From an uncultured Bacteroidales bacterium (lineage in GTDB: Bacteria; Bacteroidota; Bacteroidia; Bacteroidales; UBA932): a DNA stretch of 64,000 bases. Within the stretch, counting starts at the first letter, position 1; every line of letters starts with the position of its first letter. This document shows positions 42,746 to 51,234 of this stretch, piece after piece. Made by a program: the position numbers and the translations under genes. The DNA lies in assembly GCA_905234475.1 (NCBI GenBank), contig CAJOHX010000007.1, positions 84,280 to 148,279 of the forward strand, given 5' to 3'. The notes under the pieces are model-generated. The model was not told the DNA's origin. It saw only the letters and a program-made list of their open reading frames with translations, and made no database searches.

Positions 42746-44767
42746 ATGAAGAAGGATTTCTTCCGTATTACCGTGCCGCTTGGCATCGCGTTCCTGCTGC
42801 TGGTGCTGCTCATCCCGAGGAACGCCAAGTTCGCCTACGACTACCGCAAGGGCCGGACCTGGAAGTACGAGACGCTGTACGCCCAGTTCGATTTCCCGAT
42901 CTACAAGACCGAGGAGCAGATCCTCGCGGAGCGGGGCGCCGCCACGGAGGCGATTCCGTATTACAAGTATTCCGACGAGACGGTGAGCCGCAACCTGCGC
43001 AGCGCGGAGCGGCTGGACCTGGGCAACCTCCGCAGCGCGGTCGTCTCCGCGATGCGCGCCATCTACCAGAAGGGCGTGCTGGAGGACGAAGGAAGCCGCC
43101 GGCACGGTACTGCGCTGCCGGACGTGATTTACATCCAGCGCGACAAGCGGGCCGTCAAGTCCCCCTCGGCGGAAGTGTACCGCCTGACGGAGGCCCGCGC
43201 CCGGCTGCTCGCCGACCTGACGGAGGTCTCCGATGCCAACGTGGATTCAATCCTGCGTGCGACGGGGGCCTACGACCTGCTGGTCCCGAACCTCATCTAT
43301 GACGAGCAGACCACGGCCCTGGTCCATGCCGAGTCTGCGACCAGCGTGTCGCCGACCTCGGGCTATGTGACCTCCGGGCAGCTGATCGTCAGCGAGGGGG
43401 AGATCGTGACGTCAGAAATCGCGCAGATGCTCGATTCCTACAAGCGTGAATTCGAGGCCAACATGGGCTATGAGGGAGCGCCGGCGCTGATGCTGCTCGG
43501 CAATATCCTGATTGCGCTGGCCATCGTGGCCGTGCTGTTCCTGTCGGTCTATTTCACCAACAGGAAGCTGTTTTCGGACACGCGTTTCCCGTACCTGGTG
43601 GTCGTGTTCATGCTGTTCGCGGCCATCACGCTGATCCTGGTGCGCGTAGACGAGAAGTGGCTGTATTTCGTGCCCTTCACCCTGGCGGCCCTGCTGCTGC
43701 AGGCGTTCATGCGCTACCGGGTCGTGGTGCCCGTCTATGTGGTGACCCTGCTTCCGCTGCTGATTTTCACGCACGACGGGGTCGTGCTGTTCGTGATGTT
43801 CCTCGTGGCCGGCATGGTCGCGATGCGCGCGTTCCGCTATTTCAACCGCGGCTGGCGGCAGTTCGTGACGGCCCTGATTACCTTTGCCGTGCTGGCGCTG
43901 GTGTACCTGGGCTTCCGCGCGGCGGACCTGGTGGCCGGCAACGTGTGGCGGGCCCTGCTCAGCCTCTTCATCGGGTCGATGCTGACGGTGGCGGGCTATC
44001 CGATGATCTATCTGTTCGAGCGCATCTTCAACCTGGTGTCCAATTCCCGCCTGGTGGAGATGTGCGACGTGTCCAACCCGCTGATCCGCGAGCTGGAGCA
44101 GAAAGCCCCCGGGACCTTCCAGCATTCCCTGCAGGTGATGAACATGGCCGATACCGTGGCGCGCGCAGTGGATGCCAACCCCGACCTGGTGCGCGCCGGC
44201 GCCCTCTACCACGACATCGGCAAGATGAACAACCCGCTCTGCTTCGTCGAGAACGAATCCCTGATGATCCGGGACGGTGCACCTACCTACCACAGCGGCC
44301 TGACCCCCGAGCAGAGCGCCCACGATATTATCCGCCATGTGGCTGACGGTGTGGAGATTGCGCAGAAGAACCGCCTGCCCGACGTCATCATTGACTTTAT
44401 CCGGAGCCACCACGGCACCACCACCACCGGCTTCTTCTACAACCGTTACCTGCAGGCCGGCGGCGACCCGGCGATGGCCGGCAATTTCCGTTATCCGGGC
44501 ATGAAGCCCCTGACCAAGGAGCAGATCATCCTGATGCTCTGCGACAGCGTCGAGGCGGCTTCCCGGACCCTGACGGCATTCACGCCGGAGGCGTATTCCG
44601 AGTTCGTGGAGCGCATCGTGGCCGGCAAGATGGAAGAGGGGCAGTTTGACCGCGCCGACATCTCTATCAGCCAGCTGGGCACGGTCAAGGAGACGCTCAA
44701 GCAGTACCTCGCCCAGATCCACCACGAGCGGGTGGTCTATCCCCAGAGCAAACAAAGAAAACCATAA
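42746..44767 (+). CDS. pgpH: PgpH-like 7TM-HD phosphodiesterase (cyclic di-AMP hydrolase candidate)
   Basis: The 673-aa protein has an N-terminal membrane segment and a ~200-residue extracytoplasmic 7TMR-HDED-type domain. About seven membrane spans (about 245-445) and a cytoplasmic HD domain follow. The HD metal ligands are His in GTFQHSLQVMNM (about 459), HD in LYHDIGKM (about 489) and the later His residues in TYHSGL and RSHHGT. The order matches PgpH, which hydrolyses the second messenger c-di-AMP. It lies 6 nt after the reductase gene and 6 nt before tig, in a tight co-directional run. Confidence 0.9.
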   Translation: MKKDFFRITVPLGIAFLLLVLLIPRNAKFAYDYRKGRTWKYETLYAQFDFPIYKTEEQILAERGAATEAIPYYKYSDETVSRNLRSAERLDLGNLRSAVVSAMRAIYQKGVLEDEGSRRHGTALPDVIYIQRDKRAVKSPSAEVYRLTEARARLLADLTEVSDANVDSILRATGAYDLLVPNLIYDEQTTALVHAESATSVSPTSGYVTSGQLIVSEGEIVTSEIAQMLDSYKREFEANMGYEGAPALMLLGNILIALAIVAVLFLSVYFTNRKLFSDTRFPYLVVVFMLFAAITLILVRVDEKWLYFVPFTLAALLLQAFMRYRVVVPVYVVTLLPLLIFTHDGVVLFVMFLVAGMVAMRAFRYFNRGWRQFVTALITFAVLALVYLGFRAADLVAGNVWRALLSLFIGSMLTVAGYPMIYLFERIFNLVSNSRLVEMCDVSNPLIRELEQKAPGTFQHSLQVMNMADTVARAVDANPDLVRAGALYHDIGKMNNPLCFVENESLMIRDGAPTYHSGLTPEQSAHDIIRHVADGVEIAQKNRLPDVIIDFIRSHHGTTTTGFFYNRYLQAGGDPAMAGNFRYPGMKPLTKEQIILMLCDSVEAASRTLTAFTPEAYSEFVERIVAGKMEEGQFDRADISISQLGTVKETLKQYLAQIHHERVVYPQSKQRKP

Positions 44768-44773
44768 AAGACA

Positions 44774-45775
44774 ATGAAAGTAAAAGAGAAGAAAATTGAT
44801 GAACTCAACCGCGAGCTGACCATCGAGGTGGCCGCGGCCGACTATGAGGAGATTGAGAAGAAGAAACTGGCGGACCGCCGCCGGACGGCCGATTTCAAGG
44901 GCTTCCGCAAGGGCATGGTCCCCGCGTCGCTGATCAAGCGCGTCTACGGCGAGCAGGCGCTGGTCGAGTCCGTGAACCAGGTGATCGGACAGGCGCTGGA
45001 CAAGCATATCCAGGACAAGAAGCTCCGCATCCTGGGCGAGCCCCTCGCTTCGGAGAAGCAGCCCGAGATCGAGTGGGTGGACGGCAATGACTTCACCTTC
45101 GTCTTCGACCTGGGCCTCAGCCCCGAGGTCGCCGTGGAGGTGGAGAAGACCGACACCGTCCCGTCCTATACCGTCACCGTGACGGCCAAGGACAAGGCCC
45201 CGATGATCGAGAACCTCAAGAAGTACTATGAGGAGCACAAGGAGGAGGGCAAGGAGCCCAAGACCGACGAACAGATCGACAAAGAGGTCTCCGAGCGCCT
45301 GAAGGAGCAGTACCGGAGTGAGGCCGACTGGCGCATGACCAAGGACATCCGCGATTTCTATATCCAGAAGGCCGGTATCCAGCTTCCCGAGGCATTCCTG
45401 AAGCGCTGGCTGATTGAGGCCAACAACGGCAAGGTCACCGCCGAGGATGTGGAGAAGGATTTCCCGGGCTTCGCCGAGGACTTCAAGTGGCAGCTGGTGC
45501 GCGGCCACCTGATGGAGAAGTGGGGTTTCAAGGTGGAGGAGAAGGACCTGCGCGAGCAGGCCGAGGCTTTCGCCCGATACCAGTATGCCATGTACGGCAT
45601 CGGCAACGTCCCCGACGAGATGGTGAAGGAGATGGCTGTCAACATGCTTCAGGACCAGAAGCAGGTGGACCGCCTCTTCGAGCAGGTCGAGGACCGCATG
45701 GTGCTCGACAAGATCAAGGAGACCATCACGCTCAAGCCGACCAAGATCGGCGCCGCGAAGTTCCGCGAGCTGTAA
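44774..45775 (+). CDS. tig: Trigger factor lacking a PPIase domain
   Basis: The 333-aa protein has the ribosome-binding N-domain with the signature FKGFRKGMVPASLIKRVYG (about residues 36-54) and the helical C-terminal chaperone arms (DFYIQKAGIQLPEAFLKRWL to the end). Between them, where trigger factors usually have a ~90-residue FKBP-like PPIase domain, there is only a short link (EVEKTDTVPSYTVTVTAKD). Typical trigger factors are 430-450 aa. Both ends align normally and the frame is open, so the loss looks genuine. It would bind nascent chains at the ribosome exit but not isomerise prolines. Confidence 0.88.
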   Translation: MKVKEKKIDELNRELTIEVAAADYEEIEKKKLADRRRTADFKGFRKGMVPASLIKRVYGEQALVESVNQVIGQALDKHIQDKKLRILGEPLASEKQPEIEWVDGNDFTFVFDLGLSPEVAVEVEKTDTVPSYTVTVTAKDKAPMIENLKKYYEEHKEEGKEPKTDEQIDKEVSERLKEQYRSEADWRMTKDIRDFYIQKAGIQLPEAFLKRWLIEANNGKVTAEDVEKDFPGFAEDFKWQLVRGHLMEKWGFKVEEKDLREQAEAFARYQYAMYGIGNVPDEMVKEMAVNMLQDQKQVDRLFEQVEDRMVLDKIKETITLKPTKIGAAKFREL

Positions 45776-45787
45776 TTCCGCTTCCCC

Positions 45788-47338
45788 GTGAAGAGCACCT
45801 TCCTGAAAGAGCTGGGAAAACGTCTTCGTGAGAAACTCACGGAGGCGCTGGTGTCGGTGGTGCCCATTATCGGCCTGGTGTTCCTGTTGTCGCTCACCCC
45901 GTGGGTGGAGCTTACCTACAAGGAGCTGGCCGTCTTCGCAGGCGCCGCCATCATGCTGATTGTCGGGATCGGTCTCTTCAATGTCGGGGCGGACATGGCC
46001 ATGACGCCGATGGGACAGTACATCGGCGAGGGCTTGACGCGCTCCCGCAAACTGGGCATCCTGCTGGGTGTGGGGTTTGCGATGGGGGTGCTAATCACCA
46101 TCGCGGAGCCGGACCTGACGGTGCTTGCCGAGCAGGTCAGCGCGGTGATGAACGGGAACCTGCTGATCGGAATCGTCGGCCTGGGGGTGGGTATTTTCCT
46201 CCTGCTGGGCATCATCAAAATCCTGTTCCACGCGGACCTGACGGGCATCCTGCTGTTTTCCTACATGCTGCTCTTCTGCCTGACGGCCCTGCTGATCGAC
46301 AGCGGGAAGGGTTCTTTCCTGCCGCTCTCCTTCGACTCCGGCGGCGTGACGACCGGCCCGATCACGGTGCCGTTCATCATGGCCCTGGGCGTGGGCATCG
46401 CCATGACCGTCGGCGGGCGCAACGCCAGCGAGAACAGCTTCGGGCTCATCGCCCTGTGCTCCGTGGGTCCCGTGCTTGCGGTGCTGGTGCTCTCCATGAC
46501 GTCCCGGGGCGAGCTGAACTATTCGATTCCGGATTATTCCATGTCATCCATCCTGGATGACGGTTTCCGGGACCTGCTGGGCGACAATATGCTCGAAGTG
46601 GGCAAGTCGCTGGCGCTCGTGGTGGCGTTCTTCTTCGTCCTGCAGTTGACCGTGCTGCGGCTGCCCAAGACAAGGATTATCCAGATCCTGTTCGGCATCC
46701 TGTACACTTTCGTCGGGCTGGTCATCTTCCTGACGGCCGTGGCGATGGCGTTCATGCCCATCGGCTTCAAGATCGGCAGCCAGATGGCACACTTCCATCC
46801 CGCCCTGCTGATCGGGCTGTCGTTCATCATCGGCAACGTGGTGGTGCTGGCCGAGCCCGCCGTGCACGTGCTCAACGCGCAGGTGGCGGAGATCACGGGC
46901 GGGGAAGTGTCCAAAAGGCAGATGATGATGGCCCTGTCCATCGGCGTGGGCGTGTCCATCGGCCTGTCGGTGCTGCGGACGTATTTCGGCTTCTCGGTGC
47001 TGTACTACCTGGTGCCCGGCTACCTGATCTCGCTGGGGCTGTCCTTTGCGGTGCCCCGGCTCTATACGGCCATCGCCTTCGACTCCGGCGGCGTGGCCAG
47101 CGGTCCGCTGACGTCCAGTTTCATCCTCCCCATGGTCATTGGCGCGTGCGCCACGCTCCGCGGGGTGCCGGAGGTGCTGGATTTCGCCTTCGGCGTGGTG
47201 GCGATGGTGGCGATGACGCCGCTGATCACCATCCAGGCCCTGGGCTTCAAGTCCGTACTGGCCGTGCGCCATCGCGACCAGGTGGCGATGCGCCGCATCC
47301 TGGCGGCTTCGGACGACCAGATCATCTATTTCGACTGA
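45788..47338 (+). CDS. DUF1538 multi-pass permease-like protein
   Basis: The 516-aa inner-membrane protein has about 12-14 hydrophobic spans and is internally duplicated. The same motif appears in both halves as FDSGGVTTGPITVPFIM (about residue 178) and FDSGGVASGPLTSSFIL (about 432). This is the DUF1538 architecture, an uncharacterised transporter-like family. The start is the GTG at 45788, as no suitable ATG precedes the first span. Two small PII-like genes follow directly (1-nt and 4-nt gaps), which suggests PII-type control of transport. Substrate unknown. Confidence 0.87.
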   Translation: MKSTFLKELGKRLREKLTEALVSVVPIIGLVFLLSLTPWVELTYKELAVFAGAAIMLIVGIGLFNVGADMAMTPMGQYIGEGLTRSRKLGILLGVGFAMGVLITIAEPDLTVLAEQVSAVMNGNLLIGIVGLGVGIFLLLGIIKILFHADLTGILLFSYMLLFCLTALLIDSGKGSFLPLSFDSGGVTTGPITVPFIMALGVGIAMTVGGRNASENSFGLIALCSVGPVLAVLVLSMTSRGELNYSIPDYSMSSILDDGFRDLLGDNMLEVGKSLALVVAFFFVLQLTVLRLPKTRIIQILFGILYTFVGLVIFLTAVAMAFMPIGFKIGSQMAHFHPALLIGLSFIIGNVVVLAEPAVHVLNAQVAEITGGEVSKRQMMMALSIGVGVSIGLSVLRTYFGFSVLYYLVPGYLISLGLSFAVPRLYTAIAFDSGGVASGPLTSSFILPMVIGACATLRGVPEVLDFAFGVVAMVAMTPLITIQALGFKSVLAVRHRDQVAMRRILAASDDQIIYFD

Positions 47339-47339
47339 T

Positions 47340-47711
47340 ATGGAACAGACTAGAAATACCGCCCCGATGAAGCTGGAACTGCTCCTGGCCGTTGTCCACA
47401 ACGACAAGGTCTCGTACTACTCCAGCCTGATCCAGTCGCACCAGGCGAATCTGCGGCTGACCATTCCGGCCCAGGGGACGACGCACATGCTCCTGAGCGT
47501 GCTGGGCCTCACGGAGCGCCCCAAGACGCTCATCCTGAGCGTCGTCCGCTCCGACCAGGCGGGCAGCCTGATCAGCCTGCTGGAGGAGACTTTCCAGAAG
47601 GGCAAGGACTATAAGGGAATCGCCTTCACGGTGCCGATGTCGAGCATCATCGGCACGCTGGCGTACGGATTCCTGAGCAACGACAAACGAACCGTCAAGG
47701 AGGAAGCGTAA
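47340..47711 (+). CDS. PII-like protein 1 (divergent)
   Basis: The 123-aa protein has the PII-type pattern of two beta-alpha-beta units: LELLLAVVHNDKVSYYSSLI, then LRLTIPAQGTTHMLLSVLGL, and TLILSVVRSDQAGSLISLLEE. It ends with KGIAFTVPMSSIIGTLAYG. It lacks the standard T-loop of GlnB/GlnK. It starts 1 nt after the DUF1538 stop and is followed 4 nt later by a second PII-like gene. A regulator of the upstream permease is the simplest reading. Confidence 0.75.
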   Translation: MEQTRNTAPMKLELLLAVVHNDKVSYYSSLIQSHQANLRLTIPAQGTTHMLLSVLGLTERPKTLILSVVRSDQAGSLISLLEETFQKGKDYKGIAFTVPMSSIIGTLAYGFLSNDKRTVKEEA

Positions 47712-47715
47712 TACT

Positions 47716-48033
47716 ATGGACGAAAAGAAATACGAAATGGTGGTCTGCATCGTGAATGCAGGTTTCTCGCAGAACGTCGTGGAGGCGGCCCGGAGCGCGG
47801 GCGCCCGCGGCGGCACGGTGCTCCGCGCCCGCGGCACCGCCAATCCCGAGGCTGAGGAGTTCTTCAACATCCATATCCAGCCCGAAAAGGAGCTGGTGAT
47901 CATGGTCGTCCCCAAGGCCATCAAGGACGAGGTGATCCGGGCCGTGTACCAGGATGCCGGCCTGGGGGGAGAAGCCCAGGGCATCGTGTTCTCCCTGCCG
48001 GTGAGCCATGCAACCAAAATCAAGGAGTCATAG
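47716..48033 (+). CDS. PII-like protein 2 (GlnK-like)
   Basis: The 105-aa protein is a clearer PII homologue: VVCIVNAGFSQNVVEAARSA, then the T-loop-like GARGGTVLRARGT, the strand EKELVIMVVPKAIKDEVI, and the C-terminal GEAQGIVFSLPVSHATKI. The Tyr51 uridylylation site of GlnB is not evident. PII trimers bind nucleotides and effectors and plug or tune membrane transporters such as AmtB. By position, this one should act on the DUF1538 permease. MgtC follows 2 nt later. Confidence 0.85.
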   Translation: MDEKKYEMVVCIVNAGFSQNVVEAARSAGARGGTVLRARGTANPEAEEFFNIHIQPEKELVIMVVPKAIKDEVIRAVYQDAGLGGEAQGIVFSLPVSHATKIKES

Positions 48034-48035
48034 CC

Positions 48036-48680
48036 ATGCCGACGATAGGAGAGATGATTATGCGGATTGCGATCGGGGCCCTGCTGGGCGCCCTGATCGG
48101 GCTTGAGAGGCATCTCCGCGCCAAGGAGGCGGGTGTCCGCACGCACTTCCTGGTGGGCTTGGGCAGCGCCCTGTTCATGGTGATTTCCCAGTATGGTTTT
48201 GCCGATGCCGGCCATTTCGATGCGGCGCGCGTGGCCGCCCAGGTCGTCTCCGGCATGGGTTTCCTCGGCGCCGGCCTCATCATTTTCCATAAGAATTCCG
48301 TCCGCGGCCTGACCACCGCGGCCGGTATCTGGGTGGTCTCCGCCATCGGTCTCGCGTGCGGCGCCGGGATGTTCTGGATTGCCGCTGCCGTGGCCGTCAT
48401 GGCCGTGGTCTGCCTGGAGGCCATGCATTTCGTGCTGCGGCGCTATGACCGCCGCCAGATGTGCATCCATTTCAGCGCTAATTCAGAGGCGGCGGTGCAG
48501 TCCGTCCTGCAGCGCTTCGGCCGCGACATGGACTCCTACTCCATCGAGCGCGGGGACGGCACTTTCCGCGGCACGATCACCCTCCGGGTCAACACCCGCG
48601 ACTACGCCGGCCTGTTCCTCACCGCCACCCGCGACCTCGACGGCATCACCCTCGACAAGATCGAACCTGTCGAGGAATAA
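48036..48680 (+). CDS. MgtC/SapB-family membrane protein
   Basis: The 214-aa protein has about five membrane spans and the MgtC signatures ALLGALIGLERHLRAKEAGVR and QVVSGMGFLGAGLIIFH, followed by VRGLTTAAGIWVVSAIGLACG. A ~75-residue soluble C-terminal domain follows. MgtC proteins are linked to Mg2+ limitation and modulate the F1Fo ATP synthase or cell-envelope traits; they are not proven Mg transporters. It ends the DUF1538-PII-PII run and is followed by REP-like palindromes. Confidence 0.9.
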   Translation: MPTIGEMIMRIAIGALLGALIGLERHLRAKEAGVRTHFLVGLGSALFMVISQYGFADAGHFDAARVAAQVVSGMGFLGAGLIIFHKNSVRGLTTAAGIWVVSAIGLACGAGMFWIAAAVAVMAVVCLEAMHFVLRRYDRRQMCIHFSANSEAAVQSVLQRFGRDMDSYSIERGDGTFRGTITLRVNTRDYAGLFLTATRDLDGITLDKIEPVEE

Positions 48681-48685
48681 CGCTT

Positions 48686-48731
48686 GTCATTCCGGGCACC
48701 CTCTCGTCATTCCGGGCTTGACCCGGAATCT
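48686..48731. repeat. REP-like palindrome plus half copy
   Basis: A half unit GTCATTCCGGG (48686-48696) precedes a full 27-bp unit (48705-48731) identical to that at 40604-40630. They fill the gap between convergent mgtC and the M20 peptidase gene and could also serve as terminator hairpins. Confidence 0.85.
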
Positions 48732-50081
48732 TTATTTCCAGTAATCGTAGAACTTGGCGATGGACTCCATGCCGGCGAAGAACTGGCGGAGGAGGTAGCT
48801 CTCGTTGGGGGAGTGGATGGTGTCGCGCTCGAGGCCGAAGCCCATCAGGAGCGGATCGATCCCCAGGATCTTCTGCATCTCGCCCAGGATGCCGATGGAG
48901 CCGCCGCCGCGCGCGGGGACAGGCTCCATTCCATAGACCTCGCCGATGGCGCGCGCGGCGGCCTGGTAGGCGGGTGAGCTGATCGGGATCAGGAAGCCGT
49001 CGCAGCCCTCGCAGGGCGTCACTTCCACCTTGACATATTTCGGGGCGATCTTCTTGAAATGCTTCTCGAAGAGCTTCGTGATCTCGGCGCTGTGCTGGTT
49101 CGGCACCAGGCGCATGGAGATCTTGGCGTGCGCCTCGGACGGGAGGACCGTCTTGGCGCCCGCGCCGGTGTAGCCTCCCCAGATGCCGCAGACGTCCAGG
49201 CAGGGACGGATGGCTGTGCGCTCCATCGTGGTGTAGCCTTTCTCGCCGCGCACCTCGCGGATATCGAGGAACTCCTTGTACTCCTTCATGTCAAAGGGCG
49301 CCTTGGCGAGCAGCCTGCGGTCGGCGCGGGACAGCTCCACGACCTTGTCGTAGAAGCCCGGCACGGTCACGCGCCCGTCGGCGTCGATCAGGGTTGCGAT
49401 CATCTCACAGAGCACCTGGATGGGGTTGGCCACGGCGCCGCCGAAATGGCCGGAGTGCAGGTCCTTGTTGGGCCCGGTCACCTTGACTTCCAGATAACTC
49501 AGGCCGCGCATGCCGCAGTTGATCGAGGGGACCTTGTCGCTGATCATGGTGGTGTCGCTGACGAGGCAGATATCGGCCTTCAGCAGCTTCCTGTGGGCCT
49601 TGATCCAGGCCGGCAGCGACGGGCTGCTGATCTCCTCTTCCCCTTCGAACAGGAACTTGACGTTGTGGGCGAGCTTGCCGCTGCGCACCAGATATTCAAA
49701 GGCCTTTACGTGCATGAACAGCTGGCCCTTGTCGTCGTTGGCCCCGCGGCCCCAGATGGCGCCGTCATGGACCTGCGGATCAAAGGGGTCGTGGTTCCAC
49801 TTGTCCAGCGGCTCCACCGGCTGGACGTCGTAGTGGCCGTAGACCAGCACGGTACGGGCTTTCGGGTCAATGATCTTTTGGCCGAAGACGACCGGATGGC
49901 CGGCGGTCTCGCAGACGCCGGCCTCGTCGGCGCCCGCTTCGAGCAGCAGGTCGGCGAGGGTCTCGGCGCAAAAATACATGTCGGCCTTGTGTTCGGGCTT
50001 GGCGCTGACGGAGGGGATGCGCAGGAGCGTAAACAGCTCTTCGAGGAAGCGCTCCCGGTTCTGCTCGATGTATTCTTTCAT
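48732..50081 (-). CDS. M20-family metallopeptidase (dipeptidase)
   Basis: The 449-aa cytoplasmic protein starts at ATG 50081; the frame upstream overlaps the next gene and is low-complexity. The two-zinc M20 site is visible in VYGHYDVQPV (first His and Asp), GRGANDDKGQL (bridging Asp), EGEEEISSP (general-base Glu and ligand), and DTIHSPNE near the C-terminus (His). A dimerisation/lid domain is inserted in the middle (SYLEVKVTGPNKDLHSGH). It fits the dipeptidase/CNDP-like branch that cleaves small peptides. It lies 4 nt downstream of the 50086 gene on the same strand. Confidence 0.92.
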   Translation of the reverse strand: MKEYIEQNRERFLEELFTLLRIPSVSAKPEHKADMYFCAETLADLLLEAGADEAGVCETAGHPVVFGQKIIDPKARTVLVYGHYDVQPVEPLDKWNHDPFDPQVHDGAIWGRGANDDKGQLFMHVKAFEYLVRSGKLAHNVKFLFEGEEEISSPSLPAWIKAHRKLLKADICLVSDTTMISDKVPSINCGMRGLSYLEVKVTGPNKDLHSGHFGGAVANPIQVLCEMIATLIDADGRVTVPGFYDKVVELSRADRRLLAKAPFDMKEYKEFLDIREVRGEKGYTTMERTAIRPCLDVCGIWGGYTGAGAKTVLPSEAHAKISMRLVPNQHSAEITKLFEKHFKKIAPKYVKVEVTPCEGCDGFLIPISSPAYQAAARAIGEVYGMEPVPARGGGSIGILGEMQKILGIDPLLMGFGLERDTIHSPNESYLLRQFFAGMESIAKFYDYWK

Positions 50082-50085
50082 GGGG

Positions 50086-51234
50086 CTAGTTCCTTCTGAG
50101 GTTCTTGGAGGTGAGGTTGAGGTGGTATTTGAAGGTGCGGTTGCCGTGGTAGTAGGCCATTGACAGGGTGTTGGCGTCGTCGAAGGAGATACTGTTGAGC
50201 AGGCGGTCGCGGTAGTGGTCCCTGCACTCGGGCTCGGCCCAGGCGAGGACGTAGTTCTGGTCATCCTTCTGATACACGACGATGACCGTATAGTCGCGGT
50301 GGTCGAACATCGCGGCGGTATACTTCGACGAATTCTTCTTGCCCTTGGCCTTGGTATACTCCTCTATGAGCGAACATCCTTCGGGCAGGATATTGAATTT
50401 CAAGTGTGTGGCGTTGGTCAGCGCTTCCGGGTTGACATCCAGCCACCACTGGATGGCGGCGTCGGTGAGGTAGAAGTTCTCCGGAATCTCCTCCAGCAGG
50501 GGGTTGTCGCGGACCTCCTGGAGCAGCAGGCGCATCCAGGGACGCTCCAGGCCGGTCAGCACCGTCTCGTTGAGGCGGCCGCTGAGGCGGTAGGGGACGG
50601 ATTCGTTCGACAGGCGCTTGTTCAGGCCGTAGAAGGACACACAGCCGAAGTCGTCGGTCTGCGGGGCATACGCGGCGGCGACATAGGTCTGCTCCGAGCT
50701 CTCCAGATTGTCCAGCAGATAATGGAAACGCAGGTAGCGTGTGCCGCGGATCGTCATCACGCTGGTGCTGTCCACGAAATGCCGGTAGGCGGCGTCCCCG
50801 TCGGGGGCGGCGGGGGCGTCATAGACGCTCTCCTGCACCCACCCGTCCTTCTCCAGCTGGAAAGTGACGATGCGGACCACGTCCAGGGCAATCAGCATTT
50901 CCGGCCCGCCGAGGCAGACGGCATAGATGCGGTCGACGGCCTCGCGCCGGTCGGCGATGGCGAGGAATTCCGTGTCTTCGGGCAGGAGCGGGCCGGCAAT
51001 GGCGGCGGCCTGCGCCATGTCATACGGGGAAATGTTGAGCAGGGTGTCCTTGCGCGCCAGGATGTCCTCCGCGTACACGGAGGTGGGGTATTTCTTGAGG
51101 AACTTGTCGAAGGCTGCGACGGACGGCTTCGCCAGGGTCTTGGCGTAGAGCTTGGTTTCCGCCTTCTTCTGGGCGCAGAGGGGTGCTGCCGCCAGCAGCA
51201 GGGCCAGGGCGGCGGTGAGGATTCTTCTCATCAC
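50086..51234 (-). CDS. Secreted protein of unknown function
   Basis: The 382-aa protein has a signal peptide (RILTAALALLLAAAPLCAQ), a short helical N-terminal region and a longer mixed alpha/beta body (for example YLRFHYLLDNLESSEQTYVAA and DYTVIVVYQKDDQNYVLAWAE). I recognise no family and see no catalytic motif. It begins just inside the end of the S9 peptidase gene (4-nt overlap) and is followed 4 nt later by the M20 peptidase gene. It is therefore part of a peptidase-rich minus-strand operon. Confidence 0.8.
   Translation of the reverse strand: MMRRILTAALALLLAAAPLCAQKKAETKLYAKTLAKPSVAAFDKFLKKYPTSVYAEDILARKDTLLNISPYDMAQAAAIAGPLLPEDTEFLAIADRREAVDRIYAVCLGGPEMLIALDVVRIVTFQLEKDGWVQESVYDAPAAPDGDAAYRHFVDSTSVMTIRGTRYLRFHYLLDNLESSEQTYVAAAYAPQTDDFGCVSFYGLNKRLSNESVPYRLSGRLNETVLTGLERPWMRLLLQEVRDNPLLEEIPENFYLTDAAIQWWLDVNPEALTNATHLKFNILPEGCSLIEEYTKAKGKKNSSKYTAAMFDHRDYTVIVVYQKDDQNYVLAWAEPECRDHYRDRLLNSISFDDANTLSMAYYHGNRTFKYHLNLTSKNLRRN

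Noticed and set aside
44774..45775. Trigger factor truncated by frameshift
   Set aside because: The frame is open throughout and the C-terminal arms are present, so an internal domain is missing rather than an end.
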